From Lamellibrachia columna (lineage: Eukaryota > Annelida > Polychaeta > Sabellida > Siboglinidae), in assembly GCA_963662155.1 (NCBI GenBank), contig OY759261.1:44167056-44231055 (forward strand): a DNA stretch of 64,000 bases, written 5' to 3'. Below the pieces are notes generated by a model. That model was not told the DNA's origin. It worked only from the letters and a program-made list of their open reading frames with translations, and searched no databases. Numbering within the stretch: position 1 is the first letter of the stretch; the number at the start of each line of letters is the position of its first letter. This document shows, piece by piece, positions 9,743 to 20,692 of the stretch. The position numbers and the translations under genes were made by a program.

Positions 9743-11191
9743 TCATTTATAAGTGTTCGGGATACCACTAGCCGAGAAGGTGATGCTCACGGAGCAGAGC
9801 CCAGTACCAACACGATTGTTGGCCTTAGTGTATACCACCCTGTTGAGTCCCATGTACATCGTGTCGAAATAGAAGAGACCCTTGTCTTTAAGGTAGACAT
9901 TGCTCCCCGCGTAGTTCGTCTCGTACATTTCGTTCTTCGCCAGACGAACTGACATATCGTTCTTGACGGTGTTCGTAAGTGTAGCCAGGAGACCGGACCC
10001 ACCGACGTCACTGCGATACACACGCATTGTACTACCGACTGCGTGTATCTCGGCGTCATATAGTGTTGACAAATAATCGCCAGCTGAAATAGTATATATG
10101 AACATATAGTGTGATATTAAGCATTGCACCGCCAGATTTGAGACTTAGAACCTTTTTTAAATACACCTACATTCACATTATACATTTTGTAACGTTTGTT
10201 AGAAAATTGTGTTAGTTTGTACCGAAAAATGTCTTTGCACACGTATTAGAAATAAAGTGAACACGGGAATTCTATCGGACGGCAGCGACCCATTCCTTTA
10301 CAAGAATTTTCTATATGCCTACCATATAAATCGTAGCAAAATATATAGAAAAGATAAAAGCTGATGCAATTATACACATGTAGATTTCGATGTCACGGAC
10401 AAACACCGTAGCTTATAACATCATTCATGTCGGAAGTTCCACGGCGTAGAACTGTGTTTGCTTAACTATTTCTACAGGTTGCCACCGTGTCCAACTATCA
10501 GCAAAAGAAACGACGGCGGACACAATCACGTGTGATGATATAGTGCACAACTAAGCTGAAATAAGAGCGTACCGTAGCCATCGTTGGTCGGTGAGTCTCC
10601 AATGTTAAACAGGTGGCCCTTTGGATTACTCATTCTCATGGTGATTATCACTGATTTGGCCCAGCTCGGGGGGGTAATCGCGATAACCCCCTGCAGCTTA
10701 CAAGCTCCCGCGTTCAACGTTGGTTTCTTTATCCACTTCACGTTAGCCGTATTCCCCGGAAGAGCGGATGTCTGCCCAGATTGCAGGTCGATGGTGTAGC
10801 CTGCCACAGGTGAAGGACAACCAGAACTCCGCTAAGTGATCATAGCACGAATTCTAGCAGTTGCTAAGTGGTCCGTTTCAACCCACTAAAGCTACCAGTT
10901 GAGTAATTCCGACTTATATTCTGATCAGGTAAGTTGTGTTCCACTTGCAAATTTATAAATAACATAACTAGTAGTTGGACAATTACATGCATTATATTGT
11001 ATTCTTAGTCAATTGTGAATCCGGCTTGATAGTGTTAGATTAATATATCCCGGCGAATTCACTTACAAACGTAAATGTCAATAAAATAACTGTTTCGTAT
11101 TTATTCATTCATTCTAACAATGAATCTTACCCATAGAATATTTCGCCTGGGCACTCAACACCAACAGTACACAAGTCAGCCACAGCATCAT
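9743..11191 (-). CDS. secreted protein of unknown function, three exons
   Basis: Coding exons are 11191-11131, 10800-10573 and 10083-9743, total 630 nt, so 209 residues plus TGA. Junctions are GT-AG (donors GTAAGA and GTACGC; acceptors TGTGGCAG and ATTTCAG), both in phase 1. Exon 1 encodes a signal peptide (MMLWLTCVLLVLSAQA) with probable cleavage after Ala16, so the product is secreted. Exon 2 ends in FNIGDSPTNDGYG, which joins AGDYLSTLYDAEIH in exon 3. There are no transmembrane segments and only one Cys in exon 2 and one near the C-terminus of the mature chain. The second half is rich in Val/Tyr/Thr strands and looks like an extracellular beta-sandwich, but I recognise no named family. A TATA box lies 83-90 nt before the ATG. 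The AAAG preceding ATGATG gives an acceptable start, and the second Met could also be used. Single-reading-frame agreement of three exons makes the structure convincing. Confidence 0.85.
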
Positions 11192-11273
11192 CTTTGCTAT
11201 CTTCTTCTCGTCAGTGAAACCAGCGGATGTTCCCTCAGTGGTCGTCTTGTGAAATACCTGTACAACGCACGGA

Positions 11274-11281
11274 CTTATATA
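11274..11281 (-). promoter_or_regulatory. TATA box of the secreted-protein gene
   Basis: TATATAAG on the minus strand, preceded by GC-rich CCGGC. A TTCACAA initiator-like motif lies about 30 nt downstream near 11247-11253, giving a predicted 5' UTR of roughly 60 nt without an intron. Confidence 0.6.
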
Positions 11282-11299
11282 GCCGGCTCCAGCAAGGAT

Positions 11300-11780
11300 C
11301 GTGCGTGTCGAGGGCTTTTTCTACGCGTTGAAAGAAATTGGTGTTTTCTTAACATTGTGACAAGGTGCGGCAACGCCTTAGTTTAGTGCTCAGCAACAAC
11401 AATTGGGAAGTTATATTTAGTTCTTGTAATGTCCACTTTAATGTTTTATGGGTGTATCTGCGCAATATAAGCTGTGTGATTGAGTACTTCAACCAATGAA
11501 AAAATATGTTTTTATTTAGTGCGGTGTTCGGTGCAAGAAGTTTGTATAGCTTAAAAAGCTTTACGCTTCGTCCCCGGCAGAGCAGTTCACTAACTGAACA
11601 TCTCCTGGAAAGATTGAACAACGTCTATATCCAAACGTACACATCAGAATGAACTAGGAAACATGGAATAAACGGAATTGGTTTCGAAAAGCAGCAAGAT
11701 AATGCGGACACCGATAGTGCTGCATGAGTATCCACGGCGTCACGCACAAACACAACCACTACTCTCTTACATACGGTAAC
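11300..11780. other. upstream region, no gene supported
   Basis: Two minus-strand frames (11349-11621 and 11625-11876) show no domain or splice context. It presumably contains upstream control sequence of the secreted-protein gene. Confidence 0.35.
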
Positions 11781-11802
11781 ATGGGGCAACACGGTCCTGC
11801 AG
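11781..11802 (-). repeat. single relative of the 22-bp minisatellite unit
   Basis: ATGGGGCAACACGGTCCTGC differs at few positions from the reverse complement of the unit that is amplified at 12536-13213. It is a lone copy 730 bp from the array and in opposite orientation. Confidence 0.5.
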
Positions 11803-12070
11803 GTAAGACGGACCCCCATCATGTACTTGAAATATAAAACTCTGAACGTCCCCAATTTTTTTTCAAGATGAAGCAAGCTTCTATCTGATACCCACCAGAA
11901 AGTTTACTTTTATATGCACTGATCTAATATCTTGCTAATAGTAAAATGGTGAAACTCACTATATAGCGGTGTGAATCATGGCCTTAATTGGTGATATGAT
12001 AATACCATTAATCAGTTGACAGGTCAAACACTACAAAATGGAAACTACCATGTTGTGTTTTGTACAAATC

Positions 12071-12290
12071 ATGTTATGACACATGTTGTGTCTGTGGGGC
12101 AAGACGATCCCTGTGTCTTATCCCACGCGCACATCGTCACAATGTTATGACACATGTTGTGTCTGTGGGGCAAGACGATCCTTGTGTCTTATCCCACGCG
12201 CACATCGTCACAATGTTATGACACATGTTGTGTCTGTTGGGCAAGACGATCCCTGTGTCTTATGCCACGCGCACATCGTCACAATGTAGC
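12071..12290 (+). repeat. 71-bp tandem repeat, three copies
   Basis: Copies start at about 12071, 12142 and 12213 with ATGTTATGACACATGTTGTG and differ by one to three bases, so duplication is recent. Each contains TGGGGCAAGACGATCCCTGT, close to the reverse complement of the adjacent 22-bp minisatellite unit. Confidence 0.95.
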
Positions 12291-12535
12291 ACATATGTGA
12301 TCAATTACGCTTACTTCAGGTAGTATAATATGAACATTGCATGATTTACGTTCTGCTAACCGGTAGACTGTAATTATGATGAAACAATACTAACCCAATG
12401 GTATACTATGTATATGTACAAGGTATGTTAACTCCAGTTTAAACTGAACAACCAGTTGTATATATTATACATTTTAATTTCAGGCAATAGTTCATTCATG
12501 TAGGCAGAAACCACGGGGGGGATATGGGCCGTGTT

Positions 12536-13213
12536 GCCCCAGGCAAAGGACCGTCTTGCCCCAGGCAGAGGACCGTCTTGCCCCAGGCAGAGGACCGTCT
12601 TGCCCCAGGCAGAGGACGGTCTTGCCCCAGGCAGAGGACCGTCTTGCCCCAGGCAGAGGACCGTCTTGCCCCAGGCAGAGGACCGTCTTGCCCCAGGCAG
12701 AGGACCGTCTTGCCCCAGGCAGAGGACCGTCTTGCCCCAGGCAGAGGACCGTCTTGCCCCAGGCAGAGGACGGTCTTGCCCCAGGCAGAGGACGGTCTTG
12801 CCCCAGGCAGAGGACGGTCTTGCCCCAGGCAGAGGACCGTCTTGTCCCAGGCAGAGAACCGTCTTGCCCCAGGCAGAGGACCGTCTTGCCCCAGGCAGAG
12901 GACCGTCTTGCCCCAGGCAGAGGACGGTCTTGCCCCAGGCAGAGGACCGTCTTGCCCCAGGCAGAGAACCGTCTTGCCCTAGGCAGAGGACCGTCTTGCC
13001 CCAGACAGAGGACCGTCTTGCCCCAGGCAGAGGACGGTCTTGCCCCAGGCAGAGGACCGTCTTGCCCCAGGCAGAGGACCGTCTTGCCCCAGGCAGAGGA
13101 CCGTCTTGCCCCAGGCAGAGGACCGTCTTGCCCCAGGCAGAGGACCGTCTTGCCCCAGGCAGAGGACGGTCTTGCCCCAGGCAGAGGACCGTCTTGCCCC
13201 AGGCAGAGGACCC
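12536..13213 (+). repeat. 22-bp minisatellite, about 31 copies
   Basis: Unit CTTGCCCCAGGCAGAGGACC plus GT, extremely homogeneous. The main variants are GGACGGT for GGACCGT and AGAACC for AGGACC. Because 22 is not a multiple of three and the unit has no stop in any forward frame, all three forward frames stay open with a 22-residue period. The resulting 152-236 residue Pro/Arg-rich proteins are artefacts of the array. Confidence 0.97.
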
Positions 13214-13487
13214 TCTCTGCTTTTTTGGGTACTCTTATTAATTTTCAAATGCAACTCACTTAGGTTGTTTATTTACTGAAACAAGTTTTCTAATGGGTAA
13301 CACACATACATTTCCATAATGTGAACACATCAACGACATGCTAATGGTGTACAGTTTGAAAGTTTTCCTTGGGGGGGCGGGCTGCCCCAGGTTACCCTAC
13401 ATGGAAAAGAGGTAGTTTGCCGACTTTAGATGATGTGTCGACGGGCACATATCGTGACTGTAAATTGATAATTCTGTATGGGGGCGT

Positions 13488-13525
13488 GTGCACGTATGTA
13501 TGTGTATGTGTGTATGTGTGTATGT

Positions 13526-13624
<99 letters not shown>

Positions 13625-13802
13625 TGTGTGCGTGTGTGCGTGTGTGCGTGTGTGTGTGTGCGTGTGTGTTTGTGTGTGTATGTGCGTGCGTGTTGCGTGT
13701 GTATGTGTGTATGCGTGCGTGCGCGTGCATGTGTGTATGCGTGCGTGCGCGTGCATGTGCGTGTGCGTCCGTGTGTGTGTGCGCGCGTGCGTGTGTGTGT
13801 GA
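13488..13802 (+). repeat. GT / TGCG / GTAT microsatellite complex
   Basis: TATG-GT alternation, a long (GT)n, nine or so TGCG units and interrupted GTGC repeats. Frames of Cys-Val repeats on the plus strand and Thr-His repeats on the minus strand are spurious. Confidence 0.95.
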
Positions 13803-13894
13803 GCAGTTGGTTATCTGCAGTATGCTAAAGTAAAATTGCAGTAGTGATACATAGACTCCGGTCACTCGTCTTCCGTAGAAAATCAAGTTGTTCG

Positions 13895-14090
13895 TACTTG
13901 CATGACGCAGTCCCGTTACCATGACGTTATGTCACACTGACCTTTGTTGCTTATAGTTGCATGACGCAGTCTCGTTAACATGACGTTATGTCACACTGAC
14001 CTTAGTTGTTTATAATTGCATGACGCAGTCCCGTTAACATCTCGTTATGTCTCACTGACCCTATTTTGTGATTGCATGAAGCAGTTTCGG
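13895..14090 (+). repeat. 59-bp tandem repeat, about 3.3 copies
   Basis: TTGCATGACGCAGTCCCGTT starts near 13898, 13957 and 14016, with a fourth partial copy at 14075 (TGCATGAAGCAG). Copies share ATGACGTTATGTCACACTGA and diverge towards the 3' end. Confidence 0.85.
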
Positions 14091-14755
<665 letters not shown>

Positions 14756-15000
14756 CCAGTATTTCATTTTTTCAGGTAACCGTTGCGACAGGTACAGCCT
14801 GTCACCAGAGTGTCCACGTACCTAGTACGAACGCTCCTGGATGAAATGCGGCTGCTCCAAGTTAGTTTTTACGTTCGTCCACTTTTATTGTCTGTACCAG
14901 CCTGACTTATTTGGAACAGTCAAGCGACATAGCCTTGTTGCAGTAGAGTTGAATGTTTTGCATATTTTCTTGCAACGACTGTAATCTATTGCTTAGTGGA

Positions 15001-15060
15001 ATTTCCGACATTTGACTGCTTAGTGGAATTTCCGACATTCGGCTGCATAGATATTGTTTG
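15001..15060 (+). repeat. short direct repeat
   Basis: TGCTTAGTGGAATTTCCGACATT occurs twice in a row (near 14990 and 15018). Flanking 14753-15221 is otherwise featureless. Confidence 0.5.
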
Positions 15061-15221
15061 GTGAAAGCGAGCTTGAAAGTGACCTCCGAAGCTTCATCAA
15101 CAACTTATATTCAAAGAGACAAGACTGAGTTTTCATAGATAGTTTCGAAACTCCTAAGTGACATAGAAATGGAATTGTTGCAACGCCACCGAAATTAAAT
15201 ATTTCTCGTACCTTTATGTGA

Positions 15222-16498
15222 ATAATAAATACATCTCAACATGGGTTCCGAAAAGCAAGGTCATGTCTAACCAATATCTTGTGTTTTTTTGAAGAAATTA
15301 CAAAGTGGGTAGATGACGGGTTACCAGTGGATGTTGTCTACTTAGATTTTCAGAAAGCTTTCGATAAAGTGCCACACCAAAGATTGATAGTTAAACTAAA
15401 AGCCCATGGTATAGGTAATGACATAATCAACTGGATAGAAAAGTGGCTTACATACAGAAGACAGAGAGTAATAGTAGACAGTGAGATTTCAAATTGGAAA
15501 TCGGTTTTGAGTGGGGTACCACAGGGATCAGTATTAGGCCCTATACGGTTTTTAATATATATAAATGATCTAGAAGATGACATATCTAGCAAAGTACTCA
15601 AATTTGCAGATGACACAAAGGTATTCAGAAAGGTTACAAATGATACAGATAAACAAAGTTTACAGTATGATCTGGATAAATTAGTTAAATGGTCAGAAAA
15701 ATGGCAAATGTTATTTAATTTTGGGAAGTGCAAATGTATACACATAGGACATGGAAACATGGACGAAGAATATAAAATGGGGGATGCTGTACTAGGTAGA
15801 ACCACACAAGAAAAGGACTTAGGAGTAACATTTAGTGCTGATATGAAAGTTTCAGAGCAATGTGGGATTGAAACGAAATCAAATTCTAGGGATAATTAGG
15901 AGAACTATCATGTATAAGGAGAAACAGCTAAGTGTACTCCTGTACAAAGCAATAGTTAGACCACATTTGGAATATTGTATTCAAGCATGGAGGCTGTATC
16001 GTAAAAAGGACATAGACAAGCTAGAAAGAATAAAACGAAGAGCAACCAAAATTATTCCAGAATTGAGAGACCTTAGTTACGAAAGTCGCTTATTACAATG
16101 TGGTATGACAACACTAGAGACCAGGAGACTAAGAGAAGACCAAATAGAAGTATTTAAAATAGTGAACGGTTATGAGTATGTTGATAGGAATATGTTCTTC
16201 AAACTTAAAGAAGGCAGTAGAACCAGAGGACACAAAGCAGCATCAGTTAAGGAGCAGTGTAGGTTGGACATGAGAAAGTACTCTTTCTCACAGAGGGTGA
16301 TAAATGAATGGAACAAACTGCCAAATGATTGTGTTAATTCTAGTAGTGTGAATATGTTTAAAAATAGAATTTACAGATATTTGATAAGGTTGGGCTACAC
16401 ATAGATGAGAAAATGGTTGGAATCTCGATAAGCCAATGGCTTCCTTGTACACTTTGTCATCTGGAACTTGTTGTTTGGGATGGCAATCTTGTTAAATC
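15222..16498 (+). mobile_element. CR1-like LINE copy A, 5'-truncated
   Basis: Non-LTR element starting inside the reverse transcriptase domain at TCTCAACATGGGTTCC and ending in the 3' non-coding block GGCAATCTTGTTAAATC shared by the copies at 43640, 49930 and 62527. Frame 1 (to 15899) carries VYLDFQKAFDKVPH, SGVPQGSVLGP (with L to R after PI) and the catalytic FADDTKVF. A deletion and frameshift near 15866-15890 moves to frame 2 (15862-16404), which carries VRPHLEYCIQAW, RRATKIIPELRDL and SFSQRVINEWNKLP. Otherwise well preserved, hence fairly young. Confidence 0.9.
15279..16404 (+). pseudogene. reverse transcriptase ORF of LINE copy A, frameshifted
   Basis: Palm and thumb regions of a CR1/Jockey-superfamily reverse transcriptase, lacking fingers and endonuclease through truncation. 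The YxDD-equivalent box is FADD. The frameshift near 15870 separates RT from the C-terminal segment, so no functional enzyme is expected. Confidence 0.85.
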
Positions 16499-16519
16499 TC
16501 TATTTATCTCTCTCTCTCC

Positions 16520-16551
<32 letters not shown>

Positions 16552-16751
16552 TTCTCCCCCTCTCTCTTTCTCTATAGATCTCTCTCTATCGCTCTCTCGC
16601 TCTCTCGCTCTCTCTCTCTCTCTCTTTCTCCCCCTCTCTCTTTCTCTATAGATCTCTCTCTATCGCTCTCTCGCTCTCCCTCTCTCGCTCTCTCTCTCTC
16701 TCTTTCTCCCCCTCTCTCTTTCTCTATAGATCTCTCTCTATCGCTCTCTCG

Positions 16752-16798
<47 letters not shown>

Positions 16799-16927
16799 CC
16801 CCTCTCTCTTTCTCTATAGATCTCTCTCTATCGCTCTCTCGCTCTCTCGCGCACTCTCTCTCTCTCTCTCTTTCTCCCCCTCTCTCTTTCTCTATAGATC
16901 TCTCTCTATCGCTCTCTCGCTCTCTCG

Positions 16928-16973
<46 letters not shown>

Positions 16974-17060
16974 CTCTCTCTCTCGCGCGCACGCGCGCGC
17001 GCGCGCTCTCTCCCCCCCTCTCTCTCTCTCTTTCTCTCTCGCTCTCTGTCTCTCTCGCTA
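16499..17060 (+). repeat. CT-rich array with higher-order period
   Basis: (CT)n is interrupted at about 74-92 bp spacing by a non-CT cassette CTATAGATCTCTCTCTATCG, seen about five times (near 16571, 16645, 16722, 16815 and 16893), preceded each time by TTTCTCCCCCTC. It ends in (GC)n and C-runs. The 197-residue Leu-Ser frame is spurious. It directly follows the LINE tail. Confidence 0.95.
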
Positions 17061-17184
17061 AATCAGCAGGAAAGGGAGTATATCATCAAGCATCTAGCAA
17101 GAGGTGCTTCTCACCTTAGTTCGTCTCTGGGCGATAGAGGCACTATCATTTAGATTTCGCTACTTTAGTGATCCTGGATGGTTG

Positions 17185-17405
17185 TGCATGCGCAGCCGGA
17201 AACGCTGGGCCATAATTGACGGTTTTTAGTTTGCAAATTAGTTCGGTTACTATCCGTTAGGGGTGTTTTATAAGGATATTAGTCCACAGAATATCCTCCA
17301 GGGTGTCAACAGTACCGAAACTGTCCACCAGGGGGGGGGGGGGCGCTCAAGTATTATTGTCACCGCCAGGTGGCGCCACCGTGTGACATCGGGTGCCCGG
17401 ATGTG
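17185..17405 (+). repeat. dispersed repeat with CTCF-like motifs, copy 2
   Basis: Relative of 7320-7490. Contains GTCCACCAGGGGG running into a G-tract and GCGC near 17322-17345, and CCGCCAGGTGGCGCC at about 17363-17377. Non-coding. Confidence 0.5.
17363..17377 (+). promoter_or_regulatory. CTCF-like motif
   Basis: CCGCCAGGTGGCGCC fits the CTCF core, within the second member of the repeat family. Motif evidence only. Confidence 0.35.
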
Positions 17406-17966
17406 GCACCAGATGCCACAAACGGCGTATATATTTCCATATATACATATCCTTCAAGTTTATACACTTATTTTGATTCATTAGCTATACTCGTCATAAT
17501 AATCATCATCGCTATTATATTTCAGAAATTAAACACTGCCTATTAATTAAAACAATAATAAAACGCAAGTTTACTCATTAAAAGTTACAATGATCGATTG
17601 ATCATCGTCAATCCTAATTCGGATTTTTGTGAAATGTCGTCGCCAACCGGAAGGAAACCACGGGTGTCATAGTCACAAAACCAGTATTAAGAGTTTTGCC
17701 GCCACAAACCACATTCACCACATCCGTTAACACCTACTTACTACTTCCGTCGTTCTCAAAACGCGACCCACTGTGGTTTCGACAGGGGCATCTGATTCTC
17801 GAACGATTCCAGCAGTAACATTGTCTGCCATGTGGAATACTGACGGAAAACAGAAAAGTAAATCACCAACGGCAACAGAAATAACGGCCAGACTCGCATT
17901 CTTCGACTTGTAATGCTATGTTTTGCCATAAAAAAAATTATTTATATAAAATTTCAGGCCAGTAAT
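17406..17966. other. intergenic, no gene seen
   Basis: Ordinary AT-rich sequence up to the Gypsy insertion; no frame or motif stands out. Confidence 0.4.
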
Positions 17967-18123
17967 TGTGACATATTGAATTATATGGTGATCCCTAGCG
18001 ATCATCAGTGTACTAATGACGGAGGTCATTTTATGTTATTAGCCAATTAATAAATAGCAGGTGTGTGTGCCGTGACCCCTACAATGGTGTGTTGTAATAA
18101 TGAAATAATCACAGCATATTACA
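17967..18123 (+). repeat. 5' LTR of the deleted Gypsy element
   Basis: 157 bp, about 90 percent similar by eye to the 3' LTR at 20494-20650, with several substitutions and compensating small indels, so the insertion is not recent. Confidence 0.9.
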
Positions 18124-18150
18124 TGGTGTCGGAAGCGGTAAGATCGTAAA

Positions 18151-18510
18151 ATGTCGCCCGAATTCCAGCCGCCGGCCAGTATAAATCTGTCAGGTAATCT
18201 TGTTGACAATTGGCGTTTATGGAAACAGCGATTTAACCTATTGATGACGGCCACAGAAAGTGACGCAAAAGCCGACAAAGTCAAAATCGCCATGCTGTTG
18301 GCTTCGATAGGACCAGACGCACTCGAAAAATACAACCATTTCACCTTCGATGAGGCTGCCGGCGAAGATAGCAAACGCTACGTTCAGGTAATGCAAAAGT
18401 TCGAAAATCACTTCATTGGCCTAAAACGAACTGTATTCAGCCGATACCAGATCTGGACATACAGGCGGGCCGAACAACAGCCGTTTGTTGATTACCTGAC
18501 AGCAATATAA
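18151..18510 (+). pseudogene. Gag fragment of the deleted Gypsy element
   Basis: 119 residues from an ATG 28 nt after the LTR. WRLWKQRFNLLMTATE and IAMLLASIGPDALEKY match the capsid N-terminal pattern also seen in the second Gypsy element here (WTMFKRLFNNYAVITRL, LAVLLNVMGPTGVRLY). It stops at TAA after VDYLTAI, and sequence downstream continues out of frame, with no zinc knuckle left. Confidence 0.8.
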
Positions 18511-18619
18511 AACTTAGCAGATGCATGCGAGTTTGCAGAGATAGAGAATATGATTCGAGACAAAATCGTGTTTTCTATTACAACATGATGCATCGTCTTC
18601 ATGGTACTCGTACGTCAAC

Positions 18620-20200
18620 GTGTGCAATTCACGCATAAAGATGAAGGTGGACAGGGGTGCAGAGACAAATACGGTGCCTATGAAAATATGGAAGCACATC
18701 AGAGAAAAGCCAAAACTGAACTGCAGCTCTGTCGTTCTCAAAACACTTGGAGGCGGAGTAGTCGAACGTGACGGTGTTGCTGAAGTGACGTATCAAGTTG
18801 GTGACAAACGCATCACTGTCGAGCTATACGTCACCAGAGAGAAGTGCGTGCCGATTTTAGGACTTGAGGTTAGCGTGGCCCTTGGTCTGATGCAGCCGGA
18901 CGATACTCTCGTGACGTCACAAGGTGATGGAGTCCAACAAACAGACTCGCAGCCAGAGCACAACATGGAGATGAGAATACACTCTGTCTATAAGTACTTC
19001 CCAGCTACGCCACAGAAGCTTCAAGCACTGAAGAATACGTCACTGAACGATGACGTGCAGAACCGGATCAGGCGATACGTCATGCATGGCTGGCCGAAAT
19101 ACAAAGAAAACGCGTCTCCACAACTACATGCATATTGGGGAATCCGAGATGAGATCCACTGTGAGGATGATTTGCTCTTCGCGGGTGAGAAACTCGTAGT
19201 GTCCAACGCAATGAGAGGCGAGATGTTGTCAAGGTTATATGAAGGTCACCTGGGCATAGAAAAGTGTCGCGCTAGGGCTCGTGAGATCATGTACTGGCCC
19301 AACATGTCTGCTGACATCGAGGAAACAGTATCCCAGTGTGCTACTACTAATACATTCAGGAGGCAGAACAACAAACAACCGATGAGCCCTCATGAGATAC
19401 CCGATCGACCGTGGGCAAAGGTCGGCGCAGATATCTTCTCGTTTAAGGACCACAATTACTTAGTAGTCGTTGAATACTTCTAAAAATTTCCAGAGGTAGA
19501 GCAACTCTCCTGCAAAACTACAAATGGCGTCATCTTGGCAAATCTTTGCACGACACGGAATACCAGAAACGATGATATGTGACAACATGCCGTTCCTGAA
19601 TCACGTGATGGCGGGCTTTGCTACTGAGATGGGATTCGAGATCGTCACCAGCAGTCCGAGGTACGCGCAGTCCAATGGCCAGAGCGAGAAGTTTGTGGGC
19701 ATCGTGAAATCGTCCATGCGCAAAGCGCACGAGGAAGGACGCGACTTCTAGATGTCTTTCCTGCAATACCGGAACACTCCAATCACAGGAGCGCCGTACT
19801 CGCCTGCTCAACTGTTAATGAGTCGGCAACTGAGATACAAAATGTCGAGTACATCGAACACGTTGAAACCAACCATGGTTACCGATGTCAGATCAACCCT
19901 GAGACGACGACAGATGCGTCAACAGCACTTCTACGACCGGGGCACGACGACACGCGCATCACATCGAATTGGAGACAATGTACGCGTGCGTCTACACAAC
20001 ACGTGGGACCGCGCCATCGTCACTGGAGGGTGCGACACCCCGTACGTCGTCACCACTGAGGATGGCGGCAGCTACCGGCAAAACGAGAGGGTTCGCGAGA
20101 GGTCACACACGTCATGCCTCCGGAGTCAATGGAGCATGACGACCGTGATGACGACATATGCACGGCCGTGCCTCGACGAGCAGTCGACAGTCCAACGGAC
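18620..20200 (+). pseudogene. protease remnant joined to broken integrase
   Basis: 18620-18960 is an aspartic-protease remnant whose catalytic triplet reads DRG instead of DSG (VDRGAETNTVP). It runs directly into the integrase N-terminal region with no RT or RNase H, showing a deletion of over 1.5 kb. The zinc-binding domain is damaged (LYEGHLG and SQCATTN lack a His and a Cys). The catalytic DDE triad survives as GADIF, ICDNM and NGQSEK. Breaks are a stop after VVVEYF (19481), a frameshift near 19520 and TAG at 19749 before MSFLQYRNTPITG. The C-terminal chromatin/DNA-binding part extends to about 20120. Confidence 0.85.
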
Positions 20201-20493
20201 AGTCTAGCTATCGTGCGATCACCACTACCTGCTGAACCAGGTACTCCAACCACTCGTCGCGGGCTGGTAAGCGAACTTCCTCATTCTCTAACCCAGCCGA
20301 GGCGAGGCTCCCGCTTGAAGTCAAAGCCACGGAGGCAGCAGGCCTTTGAGATGGACGTTAAATAAATTCTTGAACAATGTTATTGATCAGAATTTTGACT
20401 TCAACATGTTACAGTAGTGTTAGTAGTTACATATAATAAGTTTGTCTTGCAGTAGTGTTTATGCCCATATCTTCTATTTTAATAAAAGGGGGA

Positions 20494-20650
20494 TGTGACA
20501 TATTTAATTATATGATGACCCCTAGCGATCATCAGTGTACTACTGACGGAGGTCATTTTATGTTACTAGCCAATCAATACATAGAAGAGGTGTGTGCCGT
20601 GACCCCTACAATGGCGTGTTGTTGTGTTGAAATAATCACAGCATATTACA
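20494..20650 (+). repeat. 3' LTR of the deleted Gypsy element
   Basis: Begins directly after the polypurine tract at 20484-20493. Partner of 17967-18123. Confidence 0.9.
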
Positions 20651-20692
20651 GTAACTTTTTTATGGGCCAGTAACTTTTTTAATTACAGCACA

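Larger units (their letters stand above)
17967..20650 (+). mobile_element. internally deleted Ty3/Gypsy retrotransposon
   Basis: Bounded by 157-bp LTRs (17967-18123 and 20494-20650) that start TGTGACATATT and end CATATTACA. A primer-binding site TGGTGTCGGAAGCGG abuts the left LTR and resembles the complement of a tRNA-Leu 3' end. A polypurine tract AAAAGGGGGA abuts the right LTR. Flanks are GTAAT and GTAAC, a possible 5-bp target duplication with one change. Gag, a protease remnant and integrase are present, but reverse transcriptase and RNase H are missing, so the copy is non-autonomous. Integrase type resembles the K02A2.6-like Gypsy group. Confidence 0.92.

Noticed and set aside
12536..13213. 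CRISPR-like regular array
   Set aside because: Units are contiguous with no unique spacers, and the DNA is animal nuclear DNA; the same holds for the 24-, 29-, 34- and 39-bp arrays.
12524..13263. Several overlapping 152-236 codon Pro/Arg-rich frames
   Set aside because: They are the stop-free 22-bp minisatellite read in three frames; no start context, splice site or domain.
13369..13922. Frames of 104-176 codons on both strands
   Set aside because: Translations of a GT-rich microsatellite.
16468..17061. 197-codon Leu/Ser-rich frame resembling a hydrophobic protein
   Set aside because: Translation of the CT array.
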